From an unicellular cyanobacterium SU2 (GTDB lineage: Bacteria > Cyanobacteriota > Cyanobacteriia > Cyanobacteriales > Microcystaceae), in NCBI GenBank assembly GCA_002110465.1, contig NEED01000022.1, forward strand, positions 51,302 through 115,301: a stretch of DNA of 64,000 bases, in the 5' to 3' direction. Each line of letters starts with the position of its first letter. Positions within the stretch are counted from its first letter, which is position 1. The position numbers and the translations under genes were made by a program. The notes beneath the pieces were generated by a model. It did not search any database and was not told the origin of the DNA. It saw nothing but the letters and a program-made list of their open reading frames with translations. Below are positions 27,113-36,183 of this stretch, piece after piece.

Positions 27113-27301
27113 ATAAAGTACAAATTTCTGTTTTCCCTGACTTTGGGCGGTTTATTCTCCTTTTATCTAGAGAGAGTATTGGCTCAAAACCCTAATCCCA
27201 CTAGACCCCAGCAACAGCCCATCCCGTTTATTCTTCCGCCAAAACTGCTCGAACCGATCCCTATTCCCCAACCTCCGCCTCCTAACCCCCTGGTGATGTA
27301 G
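27113..27301 (+). pseudogene. 5' fragment of a ShlB/FhaC-type outer-membrane translocase gene
   Basis: The frame from about 27113 gives a signal peptide (KYKFLFSLTLGGLFSFYLERVLAQ) followed by QNPNPTRPQQQPIPF and PPKLLEPIPIPQPPPPNP. This is the Gln/Pro-rich leader typical of cyanobacterial TpsB (ShlB/FhaC, POTRA-barrel) proteins. There is no ATG in this frame (the likely start codon is now ATA at 27113), and the frame enters the IS1-type remnant at 27292 and stops at 27299-27301. The POTRA and barrel parts are absent. Family assignment rests on the leader only. Confidence 0.5.
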
Positions 27302-27780
27302 GGAATCTGTTGTTAGCTATATAATTTCCCTATTAAATTCGTACTTATTGATGTAAAGTCCAATCACTAAATCGTGCATTGGTGATATCTTTGAGAAACA
27401 GATTGTTTTCCTCTGCAATCTCTTAATTCTTGTTCTCAATGTTAAATGCTTTCTTTCAATCTTCTGCATCTTAATATTGACTTACTATTCTTTCCTCTTT
27501 TGATAAATGACGTTCATAAGTCTGTAAATTATCTGTATAGAATTATGTTATATGTGTAATCTCGAATAAAACTTCTACGAGGACAATCCTCATTCTGACA
27601 AAGATATCGTTGCTTTCCTTCTCCTGATTTTCCATGTTTAATAACATCTGTAGAGTGGTAATGAGGACATTCAACAGCCATCCAAACGGTCATTTATCAA
27701 GTCATCTTGAGTTCTTCATTTATGTTTTAACAATAACCAACTTATTGATCATAGTCTTCCCACAGATTCTCTACACCACC
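27292..27780. mobile_element. IS1-family remnant (copy 2)
   Basis: 489 bases with imperfect terminal repeats matching in 18 of 21 positions, including GAATCTGT on both sides. On the minus strand an InsA-like zinc-finger start is at 27693 (MTVWMAVECPHYHSTDV ... GKSGEGKQRYLCQNEDCP), then an interrupted middle. Near the other end is the typical InsB C-terminal frame (RKTICFSKISPMHDLVIGLY ... NKYEFNREII, stop at 27323-27321 on the minus strand). Stops interrupt the rest. The right end supplies the narB stop codon. No target duplication is visible, and the flanks (TpsB 5' piece and narB 3' end) are unrelated, suggesting rearrangement at the element. Confidence 0.8.
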
Positions 27781-30020
27781 GCCTCCGACGGTTCCTGATC
27801 AAGGGACTCTGTAGCAATAGTTATCTTTTCGAGTTGTACCGCACAAGCTTTTAATTCGGGTTGTAAAGAGATAGGACAAGCGATCGGATGGGTTAAGGCA
27901 TTGGCTTGAGCATCCTTGCTCCAAAGTGCGCCCCAGTGCATGGGGACAAAAACAGTTCCAGGGGTGATTGCTTGGGTGATCATTGCTGGAAACTGACCTA
28001 TTCCCCGACCCGTCGCTGAAGGCTCCCGCAAGCGGGAACGCACTTCCACTAAATCATTCTCTTCAATCCCTAATTTTTCAGCATCGCGGGGATGAATTTC
28101 AATAAACGGTTTTGGGTGCATTTTCTGAATTTTTTCAATGCGTCCGGTACGGGTTTGGGTGTGCCAGTGACCATATAATCTACCGATGGTGAGAACAAAC
28201 GGATAATCATTATCTGGGGGGTCTGCGAGTCCTTGACAATGGTAGGCGGCGAATCTAGCGCGACCATCAGGAGTATTAAAGCGCAAATCTGTGTAAAGTC
28301 GTTTATTCGTTCGGTTTTGTTGTTTTTCTTCCTCGCCTTCTAGAGATGGCCATCGATAAGGATAAGGCCATTGCAAGGGGCCGTGAGTGCCTAACTTTTC
28401 GTGACTCAATCCAGAACTATCACAGGGACGGCCTTCGGTAATTCTGACAAACTCCTCATAGACTTCTGCTGAACTCTTAAAATTAAACCCCTTTTTAAAC
28501 CCTAACCGTCGTGCTACTTCTGCAAAAATCTCCCAGTCTGGCCGCGCTTCTCCTGGAGGATTACGAAATTGAGGACACAGAGTAACTACTCGCTCAGAAT
28601 TGGTCATTACCCCTGTTTTCTCGCTCCATTGTGCTGCTGGTAGTAAGATATGAGCATAGGCGGCCGTTTCTGTTGGATAGTAAGCATCCTGGTAAACCGT
28701 AAAGGGCGATCGCATCAATGCTTGTTGAGTACGCTTAATATCAGGCATACTCACCGCCGGATTAGTAGCAGCAATCCAGAATAACCCCACTTCTCCAGTT
28801 TCTAACCCTTCAATCATTTCCCAAGCGGTGCGACCCCGTTGGGCTGGAATTGTTCCCAAGGGAACCCCCCAAAACTGCTCAACTTCAGCCCGATGTTCAG
28901 GGTTATTTACCACTCGATACCCCGGTAAAATATTTGCTAGACCGCCGGCTTCTCGTCCTCCCATCGCATTGGGTTGTCCAGTTAATGAAAACGGTCCGGT
29001 TCCTGGTTTACCAATATCTCCTGTCATCAAATGAAGGTTAATGAGAGTGCGTACTTTGGCGGTTCCTTCAGAAGATTGATTCATTCCCATGGACCACAAG
29101 GATAAAACCCGTTCAGACTCACCCCAATATTTAGCGGCTTTTTCTAAGTCATCCAGACGAATACCGCATTTACGGGCGACTAATTCCGGGGGATAATGGC
29201 CAATGACTTCCGCATAGGCAGGAAAATCTTTAGTACAATCGTCCATAAAAACGGTGTCGATGTAGCCCCAACGTAATAATAAATGAGCAATACCATTGAG
29301 TAAGTCTATGTCGGTTCCTGGTTTGATGGCTAGGTGTAAGTCTGCGGCTTCGGCAGTTTTAGTCCGACGGGGATCAACCACAATCATTTTAACTTTGCGA
29401 TTTTTTTTGTGATGCACCCGCAGACGGTTAAAGACGATGGGGTGACATTCAGCCGTATTAGTTCCAATTAAAAAGGCGCAGTCTGTTAATTCTAAATCTT
29501 CATAGCAACACGGCGGTCCATCACTGCCGAAACTTTGGGTATAGCCAGCAACCGCAGAGGACATACAGAGTCGGGAATTGGCATCAAAATTATTGGTTCC
29601 TAGAAACCCTTTAAACAGTTTTTGAGCGATATAATAATCTTCTGTTTGAAATTGACCGGAACCGTACATACATAAGCCGTCTGGTCCTTGGGTCAGGCGT
29701 ACGGTTTGAATACGATTTACAATTGCTTCTAAAGCTTGATCCCAACTCACCCGACGAAAAGGTTCATCAAGAGAATCCCGCATCATAGGATATTTTAAAC
29801 GACTTTTTTCTAACGATTCGCTAACTGTTGCTCCTTTAACACATACTTTCCCTAAACTAGAGGGATGATCGCGATCGCCTCTCACTTGCCAGATGGGGTT
29901 TCCTTCCCTGTCTCGGTTAACGGGTTTTCCAGGTTGCGCCGGGGGTAATACTTCTAAACCACAACCGACACCGCAGTAAGGGCAGAGAGTTTTTGCAGAG
30001 TTAGTCATTTCAGTTATCAA
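27771..30020 (-). CDS. narB: Ferredoxin-nitrate reductase NarB
   Basis: A 749-residue assimilatory nitrate reductase that reduces nitrate to nitrite with reduced ferredoxin. The N-terminal 4Fe-4S site [12 protein letters not shown] is at residues 13-24. Molybdopterin-domain blocks follow ([12 protein letters not shown] with the probable Mo-ligand Cys, [27 protein letters not shown], and the C-terminal [21 protein letters not shown] and [11 protein letters not shown]). The last residues (SEAVV) and the TAG come from the terminal repeat of the adjacent IS1 remnant, so the native tail may be slightly altered. A second start, MTNSAK, is possible at 30008. It belongs to the nirA-nrtP-narB set but is separated from nrtP by gene debris. 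Confidence 0.97.
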   Translation of the reverse strand: MITEMTNSAKTLCPYCGVGCGLEVLPPAQPGKPVNRDREGNPIWQVRGDRDHPSSLGKVCVKGATVSESLEKSRLKYPMMRDSLDEPFRRVSWDQALEAIVNRIQTVRLTQGPDGLCMYGSGQFQTEDYYIAQKLFKGFLGTNNFDANSRLCMSSAVAGYTQSFGSDGPPCCYEDLELTDCAFLIGTNTAECHPIVFNRLRVHHKKNRKVKMIVVDPRRTKTAEAADLHLAIKPGTDIDLLNGIAHLLLRWGYIDTVFMDDCTKDFPAYAEVIGHYPPELVARKCGIRLDDLEKAAKYWGESERVLSLWSMGMNQSSEGTAKVRTLINLHLMTGDIGKPGTGPFSLTGQPNAMGGREAGGLANILPGYRVVNNPEHRAEVEQFWGVPLGTIPAQRGRTAWEMIEGLETGEVGLFWIAATNPAVSMPDIKRTQQALMRSPFTVYQDAYYPTETAAYAHILLPAAQWSEKTGVMTNSERVVTLCPQFRNPPGEARPDWEIFAEVARRLGFKKGFNFKSSAEVYEEFVRITEGRPCDSSGLSHEKLGTHGPLQWPYPYRWPSLEGEEEKQQNRTNKRLYTDLRFNTPDGRARFAAYHCQGLADPPDNDYPFVLTIGRLYGHWHTQTRTGRIEKIQKMHPKPFIEIHPRDAEKLGIEENDLVEVRSRLREPSATGRGIGQFPAMITQAITPGTVFVPMHWGALWSKDAQANALTHPIACPISLQPELKACAVQLEKITIATESLDQEPSEAVV

Positions 30021-30065
30021 TTATTGGTCATCAGTCATTTGTTTTTTCAGTTATCAGTTGCTATG

Positions 30066-30548
30066 TCAGTCAACAGCATTTATTTCGTAAGGCAACCAAT
30101 CACTATTAATTAATTGTCCTAGACTATAAGAATATTGAGTAGGAAATTTATCTTTTTTCAATCCTGTTTTAACTATGACATATTTAACAGCACGTCTATA
30201 TATTTTTTCGATATTTTCTTCAAGATACTGATACAAATTAGCTGTCATATCTATTTCCAATTGGTTACGAAAGTCAACAACTTCACTCCCCCAATGACGA
30301 TAATTATAATTTTTTTCTACTTCCCAATATTCAATCAGAAGTAAATGCCGAATAATCTTTTCTAAAAAGCTTGCACTACTGCGCTTTGTCTCCTTAACCA
30401 AGTCTTCTAATACCTCAGTCAAACTATCTAAATCTATTTTTTCTAAATCATGAGACTGAATGATTTTTAAAGTCGTTTCGTACCAAGCTAACTCATCAGT
30501 TTGATGAAGTTTTCTCAGATAATCATGAGTTGCAATATCAGGTTTCAT
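30066..30548 (-). CDS. DUF29 family protein
   Basis: A 160-residue protein of the DUF29 family, which is expanded in cyanobacteria (DELAWYETTLKIIQSHDLEKIDLDSLTEVLEDL, SASFLEKIIRHLLLIEYWEVE, ENIEKIYRRAVKYV). It has a weak ribosome site (GAGGTTAGAAA) before the ATG. Function is unknown. It sits between narB and nrtP, where the nitrate operon normally has no such gene, only 45 bases upstream of narB. Confidence 0.82.
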   Translation of the reverse strand: MKPDIATHDYLRKLHQTDELAWYETTLKIIQSHDLEKIDLDSLTEVLEDLVKETKRSSASFLEKIIRHLLLIEYWEVEKNYNYRHWGSEVVDFRNQLEIDMTANLYQYLEENIEKIYRRAVKYVIVKTGLKKDKFPTQYSYSLGQLINSDWLPYEINAVD

Positions 30549-30613
30549 TTTCTAACCTCATTGTAACAATAATTTAAAATTAGATAAATATTTGGCTAAC
30601 AAATAGTTTATTT

Positions 30614-30890
30614 TACTTAGGACGTTCATAGGTATTCGCTGGTAACTTAGGAACTAAAAAAGGGGCATTTTTATTATTGTCTACCTAATAAAAAAGACGA
30701 CTTTCACGAGAGGCACAACATAAGGCATCTGTTGGTAAATAGCGGTTAAAAGAAGCATCTATCATTCCCTCACGGTAAAGATTAAGTTTAAAGAGACTCC
30801 CATCAGTACGAGAAAACATAGGAACGGGAGACAAAGTACCAGAAAAATTACCATTAGTAAAGACAAAAACTTGAAAATTCATATTTGCTT
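30614..30890 (-). pseudogene. C-terminal fragment of a conserved cyanobacterial protein with a TAG
   Basis: The frame encodes MNFQVFVFTNGNFSGTLSP ... REGMIDASFNRYLPTDALCCASRESRLFY, then TAG at 30685-30687, and continues in the same frame with VDNNKNAPFLVPKLPANTYERPK to a stop at 30614-30616. The two parts read as one C-terminal domain; it reminds me of LppP/LprE-like lipoproteins, but this is recall. CAG to TAG would explain the break. The N-terminal part is replaced by a Uma2 fragment overlapping from 30854, so the gene is dead on both counts. Confidence 0.6.
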
Positions 30891-31174
30891 TCTTCTGTAT
30901 AGCTGGTAAAGCGATCGCCATCAGGATAATACAATTTTAATTCAGGTTCTGTTACTTCAAAACGAATACCTAAGCGAGGACTGATCCAACCGTTCATATC
31001 TTCAATAATTTCTAATCCTTCTTCCCCTCGTAATAGTCCACTCAGTTCATTTTTATGAGGATCATAAATATAGTATTCTTCTACGCCATAACGCTCATAA
31101 AATAAAAGTTTTCGACTCATTTCAGTTTGAGTATTTCCTAGGGAAAGAATCTCAAAAACCACTTGTCGTGCCAT
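30854..31174 (-). pseudogene. C-terminal half of a Uma2 family gene
   Basis: 106 residues match the second half of a Uma2/DUF820 nuclease (VVFEILSLGNTQTEMSRKLLFYERYGVEEYYIYDP). The N-terminal part with PDV and upstream strands is absent, as is the usual coiled-coil tail. The ATG at 31174 is just before the conserved VVFEIL strand, so it is probably an internal Met. It overlaps the start of the next broken gene, marking a recombination joint near 30885. Confidence 0.65.
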
Positions 31175-31254
31175 ACCTTTAGTCTAATGATTGTACTTTA
31201 GTCAAATAAAAATTAGGTAGAGACTTAATCATATTTAAGCCTCTACAAAGTTGT

Positions 31255-32844
31255 TTAACCTCTAGAAATCGAGTCAACCGAAACATCACTTTCCATCACA
31301 GGAATAGGAGATAAACCGAGATCCTCTTCTTCCCCTTCATGATGTTCAGCAAATGATCCTTCGGGTTCTCTAAGAATAAACCAGCATAAGAAAGCCACAA
31401 TAATAGCCATTGTTCCCATTATCTGGAAAAAGGCCGTATTTGCTTGAGCAATAATTGCCTCACTGGGGTTATTACCGCCTCCTAACCATTCCGGTAGAAG
31501 ACTAAAAATGGTTAAATAAGCCACTGCACCGACATTTCCGTAAGCTCCCACATTACCGGCAACTTGTCCTGTGATACGACGTTTGACTAAGGGAACGATC
31601 GCAAAAGTTGATCCTTCTCCTGCTTGGACAAAGAATGAACAAGCCATCGTTAAAATAATCGCCCCAGGTAGCCACCAGTTACTACCCACACTCCCCATCA
31701 TTAAATAACCAATTCCCATACAGAAGGTTAAAACAGCCATAGTATTCTTCCGACTGCCTAATTTATCGGAGATTAAACCACCCCCAGGACGAGACGCTAA
31801 GTTCATAAACGCATAAGTTGAGGCGATCATTCCTGCTTGTGCGGGGGTTAAAGGGAAAGTCCCTTCAAAGAAAGCAGGAAGCATGGAAACCACCGCTAAC
31901 TCCGATCCAAAGTTCACTACATAAGTTAATTCTAAGATGGCAACTTGAGAGAAACGATAACGATCTTTTGCGGGATATTGTTTCTTACCCGTCATCAACT
32001 CTTTATTAACTACCCAACAGTTATAAGCTTGGAACAGATATAACCCCAATAAACAAGCCCAAACAATGTACATAGTAACGTTCCCGTAGAAACCGATACG
32101 GTTTAACCGCCAAGCTAATACCATGAGAATGCCAGATAAAGGCGCATTCATCACCATTAAAAACCAAAAATCTTTTTTCGTCGTAACTTCAATCCCTCTA
32201 GCACTTTTAGGCTTACGGTAGGTTTTTCCTGGGGGATGATCCTGAACGTTGTTGTAGTACAAAATCCCATACAGCGCAGCAATAATGCCTGTTCCAGCAA
32301 TACAAAGTCGCCAGTTGAGGAGAGGATCACCTGCGGGGGAAAGTGCGCCAAAAGCGAACCATCCGCCAATGGTGGGCAGGGTAAAAGCAGCAGCAGCCGA
32401 TCCAAAGTTACCCCAACCGCCATAAATCCCTTCAGCAAGTCCGATTTCTTTTGGGGGGAACCATTCTGCAACCATGCGAATACCAATCACAAACCCTGCC
32501 CCGACAATACCCAACATTAACCGTCCGATGATTAACTGGGTGAAACTTTGGGCGGTGGCAAAGATTAAACAGGGAATGGCTGCATAAATTAACAGTAATG
32601 TATAGGTAATTCGCGGTCCATAGCGGTCTAATAACATCCCAATAATAATCCGCGCAGGAACGGTTAAAGCAACGTTACAAATAGCTAAGGTTCTAATTTG
32701 ACTAACTTCTAAGCCAAAATCGGCTTTAACTTGGGTGGCTAAAGGAGCTAAATTAAACCAAACGACAAAAGAAAGAAAGAAGGCAAACCAAGTCATGTGG
32801 AGGATTTTATACCGTCCACGTAATGTCCACATTTCTCCAAGCAT
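31255..32844 (-). CDS. nrtP: Nitrate/nitrite MFS permease NrtP (NarK-like)
   Basis: A 529-residue major-facilitator transporter with about twelve membrane segments. NNP-family marks are FFLSFVVWFNLAPLATQVKADFGL, ARIIIGMLLDRYGPR, the signature-rich GNFGSAAAAFTLP, and AGNVGAYGNVGAVAYL. It imports nitrate and nitrite, replacing the ABC system NrtABCD used by many freshwater cyanobacteria. It starts 56 bases after nirA on the same strand, so the two form an operon. The hydrophilic C-terminus (HHEGEEEDLGLSPIP) is acidic. Confidence 0.95.
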   Translation of the reverse strand: MLGEMWTLRGRYKILHMTWFAFFLSFVVWFNLAPLATQVKADFGLEVSQIRTLAICNVALTVPARIIIGMLLDRYGPRITYTLLLIYAAIPCLIFATAQSFTQLIIGRLMLGIVGAGFVIGIRMVAEWFPPKEIGLAEGIYGGWGNFGSAAAAFTLPTIGGWFAFGALSPAGDPLLNWRLCIAGTGIIAALYGILYYNNVQDHPPGKTYRKPKSARGIEVTTKKDFWFLMVMNAPLSGILMVLAWRLNRIGFYGNVTMYIVWACLLGLYLFQAYNCWVVNKELMTGKKQYPAKDRYRFSQVAILELTYVVNFGSELAVVSMLPAFFEGTFPLTPAQAGMIASTYAFMNLASRPGGGLISDKLGSRKNTMAVLTFCMGIGYLMMGSVGSNWWLPGAIILTMACSFFVQAGEGSTFAIVPLVKRRITGQVAGNVGAYGNVGAVAYLTIFSLLPEWLGGGNNPSEAIIAQANTAFFQIMGTMAIIVAFLCWFILREPEGSFAEHHEGEEEDLGLSPIPVMESDVSVDSISRG

Positions 32845-32900
32845 TCGTTAATTTTCCTCAAATTTGGGTCTAGGGTGAAAATATATTCTTATTTTTCCTT

Positions 32901-34445
32901 TTATTTCAACGTTGCGCCGAATTTCTCCATTAAAACATCGGTCAAAATCGGTAATAGATCATCGCAAGGAATCCCTTTTTGAACACAGGTTCCCAGTTGT
33001 GCATCCTTCCCGACTTTTCCTCCCATGTAGAGATCTACTCCTTCAACAGTTTTGCCATCTTTGCGAACTTTTGTCCCCATTAACCCAATATCTGCTACTT
33101 GGGGTTGTCCACAAGAATTAGGGCATCCTGTCCAGTGAATACGAACCGTTTGGGGAATTTCTAGGATTTTATCGAGTTCTCTCGACAGTGCCAACGCCCG
33201 ATTTTTGGTTTCTACTAAGGCAAAATTACAAAATTGCGCCCCTGTACAAGACACCAGCGATCGCTCTAATGGGGGTGGCGTGATGGTAAATTTCTTTAAC
33301 AAAGGTTCTTCTAAGAAAATTTCGAGATTTTCGTCGGGAATATGAGGAATGATCGCGTTTTGTTCTACCGTTAGGCGAATTTCTCCACCGCCATAAACTT
33401 CCGCTAATCTAGCAAGATCTAACATATCTTGGGCGTATAATCGACCAATGGGAATATGTAACCCGACATAATTCAGTCCAGGCTGTTTCTGGGGATAAAC
33501 ACCAATATGATCGCGCTTTTCCCAGTCAATCTCGTCTTTCTCGGCTTCTGGAGCTAATTTGTCCCCTAATTCCTTTTCTACTTCTTCACGGAACTTATCT
33601 AAACCCCATTCGTCAATTAACCACATCAGACGAGACTTTTGACGGTTGGCTCTTAGTCCATGATCTCGAAACACGGTTAAAATAGCACGGCATAACCCCA
33701 CAACTGCCTCTTTTGTCGGGGAAACCCAAGCGTTAAGGGGAATGGCAGCCTCGCAACGTTTAGCTGAGAAAAAACCGCCCACAAGGACATTAAATCCTAA
33801 TTGCTTATCTTTATAACCAGGAACAAAAGCAATATCGTTGATTTCAGCATGAACCGAATTATCTCTTCCTCCTTCTATAGCAATATTAAATTTGCGGGGA
33901 AGATTGGTAAAGTCATAATTGCCTTCTCCCTGGTTGGTAATCATGTCTTGAACATTTTGCACCAAATCACGAGCATCAATTAATTCATTGCCATCAAGAC
34001 CAGCCATGGGAGATCCCGTAATATTACGGACATTATCCATCCCTGACTGTACTGATGTCATTCCTACTGCTTTGAGACGACTAAAAATATCCCGAATATC
34101 TTCTAGGCGAATCCCCCTTAATTGGATATTTTGGCGCGTCGTAATATCTGCACTGCCATCATCGCCGTAACGCTCGACAATTTGCCCCAAAACCTTGAAT
34201 TGCTCACTGGTTAGAATACCATTGGGAGTCCGCATCCGTAACATGAATTTTCCAGGGGTCACGGGACGATAAAATATTCCTAACCACTTTAAGCGATGTT
34301 GGAGATCGGTCTTGTCCATGGCCTCCCAACCGATCTTGGCAAAGTGTTCTAACTCATCTTTAACGGCGAGTCCGTCCTTTTCTGCTTTAAATTTTTCAAA
34401 TTTATTTAGAGATATTGGTTTATCAGATTTGGCGGTCTGAACCAC
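32901..34445 (-). CDS. nirA: Ferredoxin-nitrite reductase NirA
   Basis: A 514-residue enzyme reducing nitrite to ammonium with six electrons from ferredoxin, using siroheme and a 4Fe-4S cluster. The cluster/siroheme Cys are in SCTGAQFC and TGCPNSCG (C-x5-C ... C-x3-C). GDDGSADITTRQNIQLRGI and the repeat LTVEQNAIIPHIPDE are the paired sulfite/nitrite reductase ferredoxin-like motifs. The start is GTG at 34445, supported by AAGGAGGA about eight bases upstream. First gene of the nirA-nrtP operon. It diverges from a NirB-like gene across a 449-base control region. Confidence 0.97.
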   Translation of the reverse strand: MVQTAKSDKPISLNKFEKFKAEKDGLAVKDELEHFAKIGWEAMDKTDLQHRLKWLGIFYRPVTPGKFMLRMRTPNGILTSEQFKVLGQIVERYGDDGSADITTRQNIQLRGIRLEDIRDIFSRLKAVGMTSVQSGMDNVRNITGSPMAGLDGNELIDARDLVQNVQDMITNQGEGNYDFTNLPRKFNIAIEGGRDNSVHAEINDIAFVPGYKDKQLGFNVLVGGFFSAKRCEAAIPLNAWVSPTKEAVVGLCRAILTVFRDHGLRANRQKSRLMWLIDEWGLDKFREEVEKELGDKLAPEAEKDEIDWEKRDHIGVYPQKQPGLNYVGLHIPIGRLYAQDMLDLARLAEVYGGGEIRLTVEQNAIIPHIPDENLEIFLEEPLLKKFTITPPPLERSLVSCTGAQFCNFALVETKNRALALSRELDKILEIPQTVRIHWTGCPNSCGQPQVADIGLMGTKVRKDGKTVEGVDLYMGGKVGKDAQLGTCVQKGIPCDDLLPILTDVLMEKFGATLK

Positions 34446-34894
34446 AGATTGAGTCCTCCTTGGGATGACGTTGTCCCTATTTAAAGGGGTTAAATTAGTA
34501 ATTTTTGTATCTTATGTAACTAAAATTGATTTTTGATGCAAAAAAAACATTCTATAGATGATTTATTTTCATGGAAATTAGGAAAGACATTTTTATGATC
34601 GAGCTAAACCTAGTTAAGCTAGTAAATGAAGTCTTATTGATATCCTTGATAGCTATCAATGGAGACATAACAGGTAACTTTAAACTGTTACAATGGTCCC
34701 TCCTAATCAAAAGATGAGTCAAAATTATTCAAGATAGCAACCGATGGTGGCTCAGTTGAGTGATAAATCAGAATGGAAAAATACTCTAAAGCTAATAAAA
34801 AAGCGGCTGACCTGCTTAACCAGTAAAAAAAATGCTCTCACTGAAGAATTCTCTATTTTTACCCATGGCGTGTTAACCTAGCAGAAAATCACTT
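34446..34894. other. nirA / NirB-like divergent control region
   Basis: 449 bases without a gene. It contains the candidate NtcA site at 34507-34520 and an inverted repeat GTAAC-N8-GTTAC at 34671-34688 that could be a regulator site. It also has an AT-rich tract near 34540-34600. No coding frame is supported. Confidence 0.5.
34507..34520 (-). promoter_or_regulatory. Candidate NtcA binding site of the nirA operon
   Basis: Read on the minus strand: GTTACATAAGATAC, matching GTN10AC and differing by one base from the full consensus GTAN8TAC. It ends about 62 bases before the nirA start codon. About 21 bases downstream is TTTAAATA, which could hold the -10 box; this spacing fits NtcA-activated promoters. 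Nitrogen-starvation activation of nirA by NtcA is well established in cyanobacteria. Confidence 0.4.
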
Positions 34895-36100
34895 ATGAAG
34901 AACATATTAAGTAATAAAGCTGTTATTCCTAATGCGACCAAAGAAACCTTGGTTAACCAATATTTAAAGCAGCTTTCCTTAGATATTCAAAACCTTCAGG
35001 CGCAAGATTTCGGGGCGACTGAAGAAGAACAAATCCTTAATCTAGCCTTACAAGTTCTTGTAGAAGGAGATTTTCAACAACGGTGGGAAGTGACAAAATT
35101 ACTACCCAAACTAGGAAAAAAGGCGATCGCCCCCCTACTTAAGATCCTTGAAGATGAAGAGGCTGATCTCGAAACCCGTTGGTTTGTAGGACGTATCCTA
35201 GGAGAATTTGATGACCCTCAAATCACTATCGCCTTAACCCATCTACTGCAAACGACGCAAGAAGAAGAACTTTCTAGGATGGCTGCGGCAACTTTAGCTA
35301 ATATGGGAGTGTCTGCGATTGAGGCTTTAAGTCAGTTACTCACTAATCCATCATTACGACTCCCCATTGTGAATGCTTTAGCCCAAATTCGCCATTCTCA
35401 AACGATTCTCCCCCTATTAACGGTGATTGATGATCCCCTTCCCGAAGTTCGCGCAACTGCCATCGAAGCCCTCGGTAGCTTCCATGACGAACATTTAATC
35501 ACTTTCTTGGTTAAAGCCTTGAAAGATCCTGCTTCTATGGTTCGTAAACAAGCAGTAATTGCTTTAGGAATGCAAGATCAATTTAAAGACAAATTCGACT
35601 TAGTAAGTCAGATTAAGCCTTTGTTGTACGATATGGACGAAGAGGTTTGTCAACAGGCTGTACTAGCTTTAGGACGGATGGGAGACAATCAAGCAGCACA
35701 AGCCTTATCTATTCTGCTAAAATCCCCAGCTACCCCCATTATCCTTAAACAAGAGGCAGTACGAGTCTTAGGTTGGCTGGGAACAACTCAAGCATTAACC
35801 TTTCTTAAAGAAGGACTTCGGTGGGGTGATCCCATTGTTTGTCAAGCAATTGTGATCGCTTTAGGACAACAAAAAAGTCCCCCCTTAACCTATCAAGCGA
35901 CCCAAATTTTGATAGATTTCCTCTATTCTGGGCAAGAAGCCAGTAAAAAGGCTCCAATTAAACAAGCCCTAGCCATGTCTCTAGGAGAATTACAACAGCC
36001 AGCAGCGATCCAACTTTTACAGGGATTAGCAGCCGATCTTGATCAGGGAGTTCGGTTACACGCGATCGCCGCTTTACGGAAGTTTTCCCCAGAAGAGTAG
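34895..36100 (+). CDS. HEAT-repeat protein, NirB-like nitrite reductase helper
   Basis: A 401-residue protein made of HEAT/PBS-lyase-type repeats about every 31 residues (LETRWFVGRILGEFDDPQ, EVRATAIEALGSFHDE, MVRKQAVIALGMQDQF, EVCQQAVLALGRMGD). No catalytic motif is seen. A CpcE-like HEAT protein, NirB, lies next to nirA in Anabaena and is reported to interact with NirA and be needed for full nitrite reductase activity. Divergent position from nirA here suggests the same role. Function is from context and recall, since the repeat class is shared with phycobilin lyase subunits. Confidence 0.75.
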   Translation: MKNILSNKAVIPNATKETLVNQYLKQLSLDIQNLQAQDFGATEEEQILNLALQVLVEGDFQQRWEVTKLLPKLGKKAIAPLLKILEDEEADLETRWFVGRILGEFDDPQITIALTHLLQTTQEEELSRMAAATLANMGVSAIEALSQLLTNPSLRLPIVNALAQIRHSQTILPLLTVIDDPLPEVRATAIEALGSFHDEHLITFLVKALKDPASMVRKQAVIALGMQDQFKDKFDLVSQIKPLLYDMDEEVCQQAVLALGRMGDNQAAQALSILLKSPATPIILKQEAVRVLGWLGTTQALTFLKEGLRWGDPIVCQAIVIALGQQKSPPLTYQATQILIDFLYSGQEASKKAPIKQALAMSLGELQQPAAIQLLQGLAADLDQGVRLHAIAALRKFSPEE

Positions 36101-36183
36101 GGAGAGAGGAGACTCAAATTCGTCAAGGCTCGTTATTGTTATATTTAGCTAACAAGGAGATACCAATCAAAGCATAAAAAACG

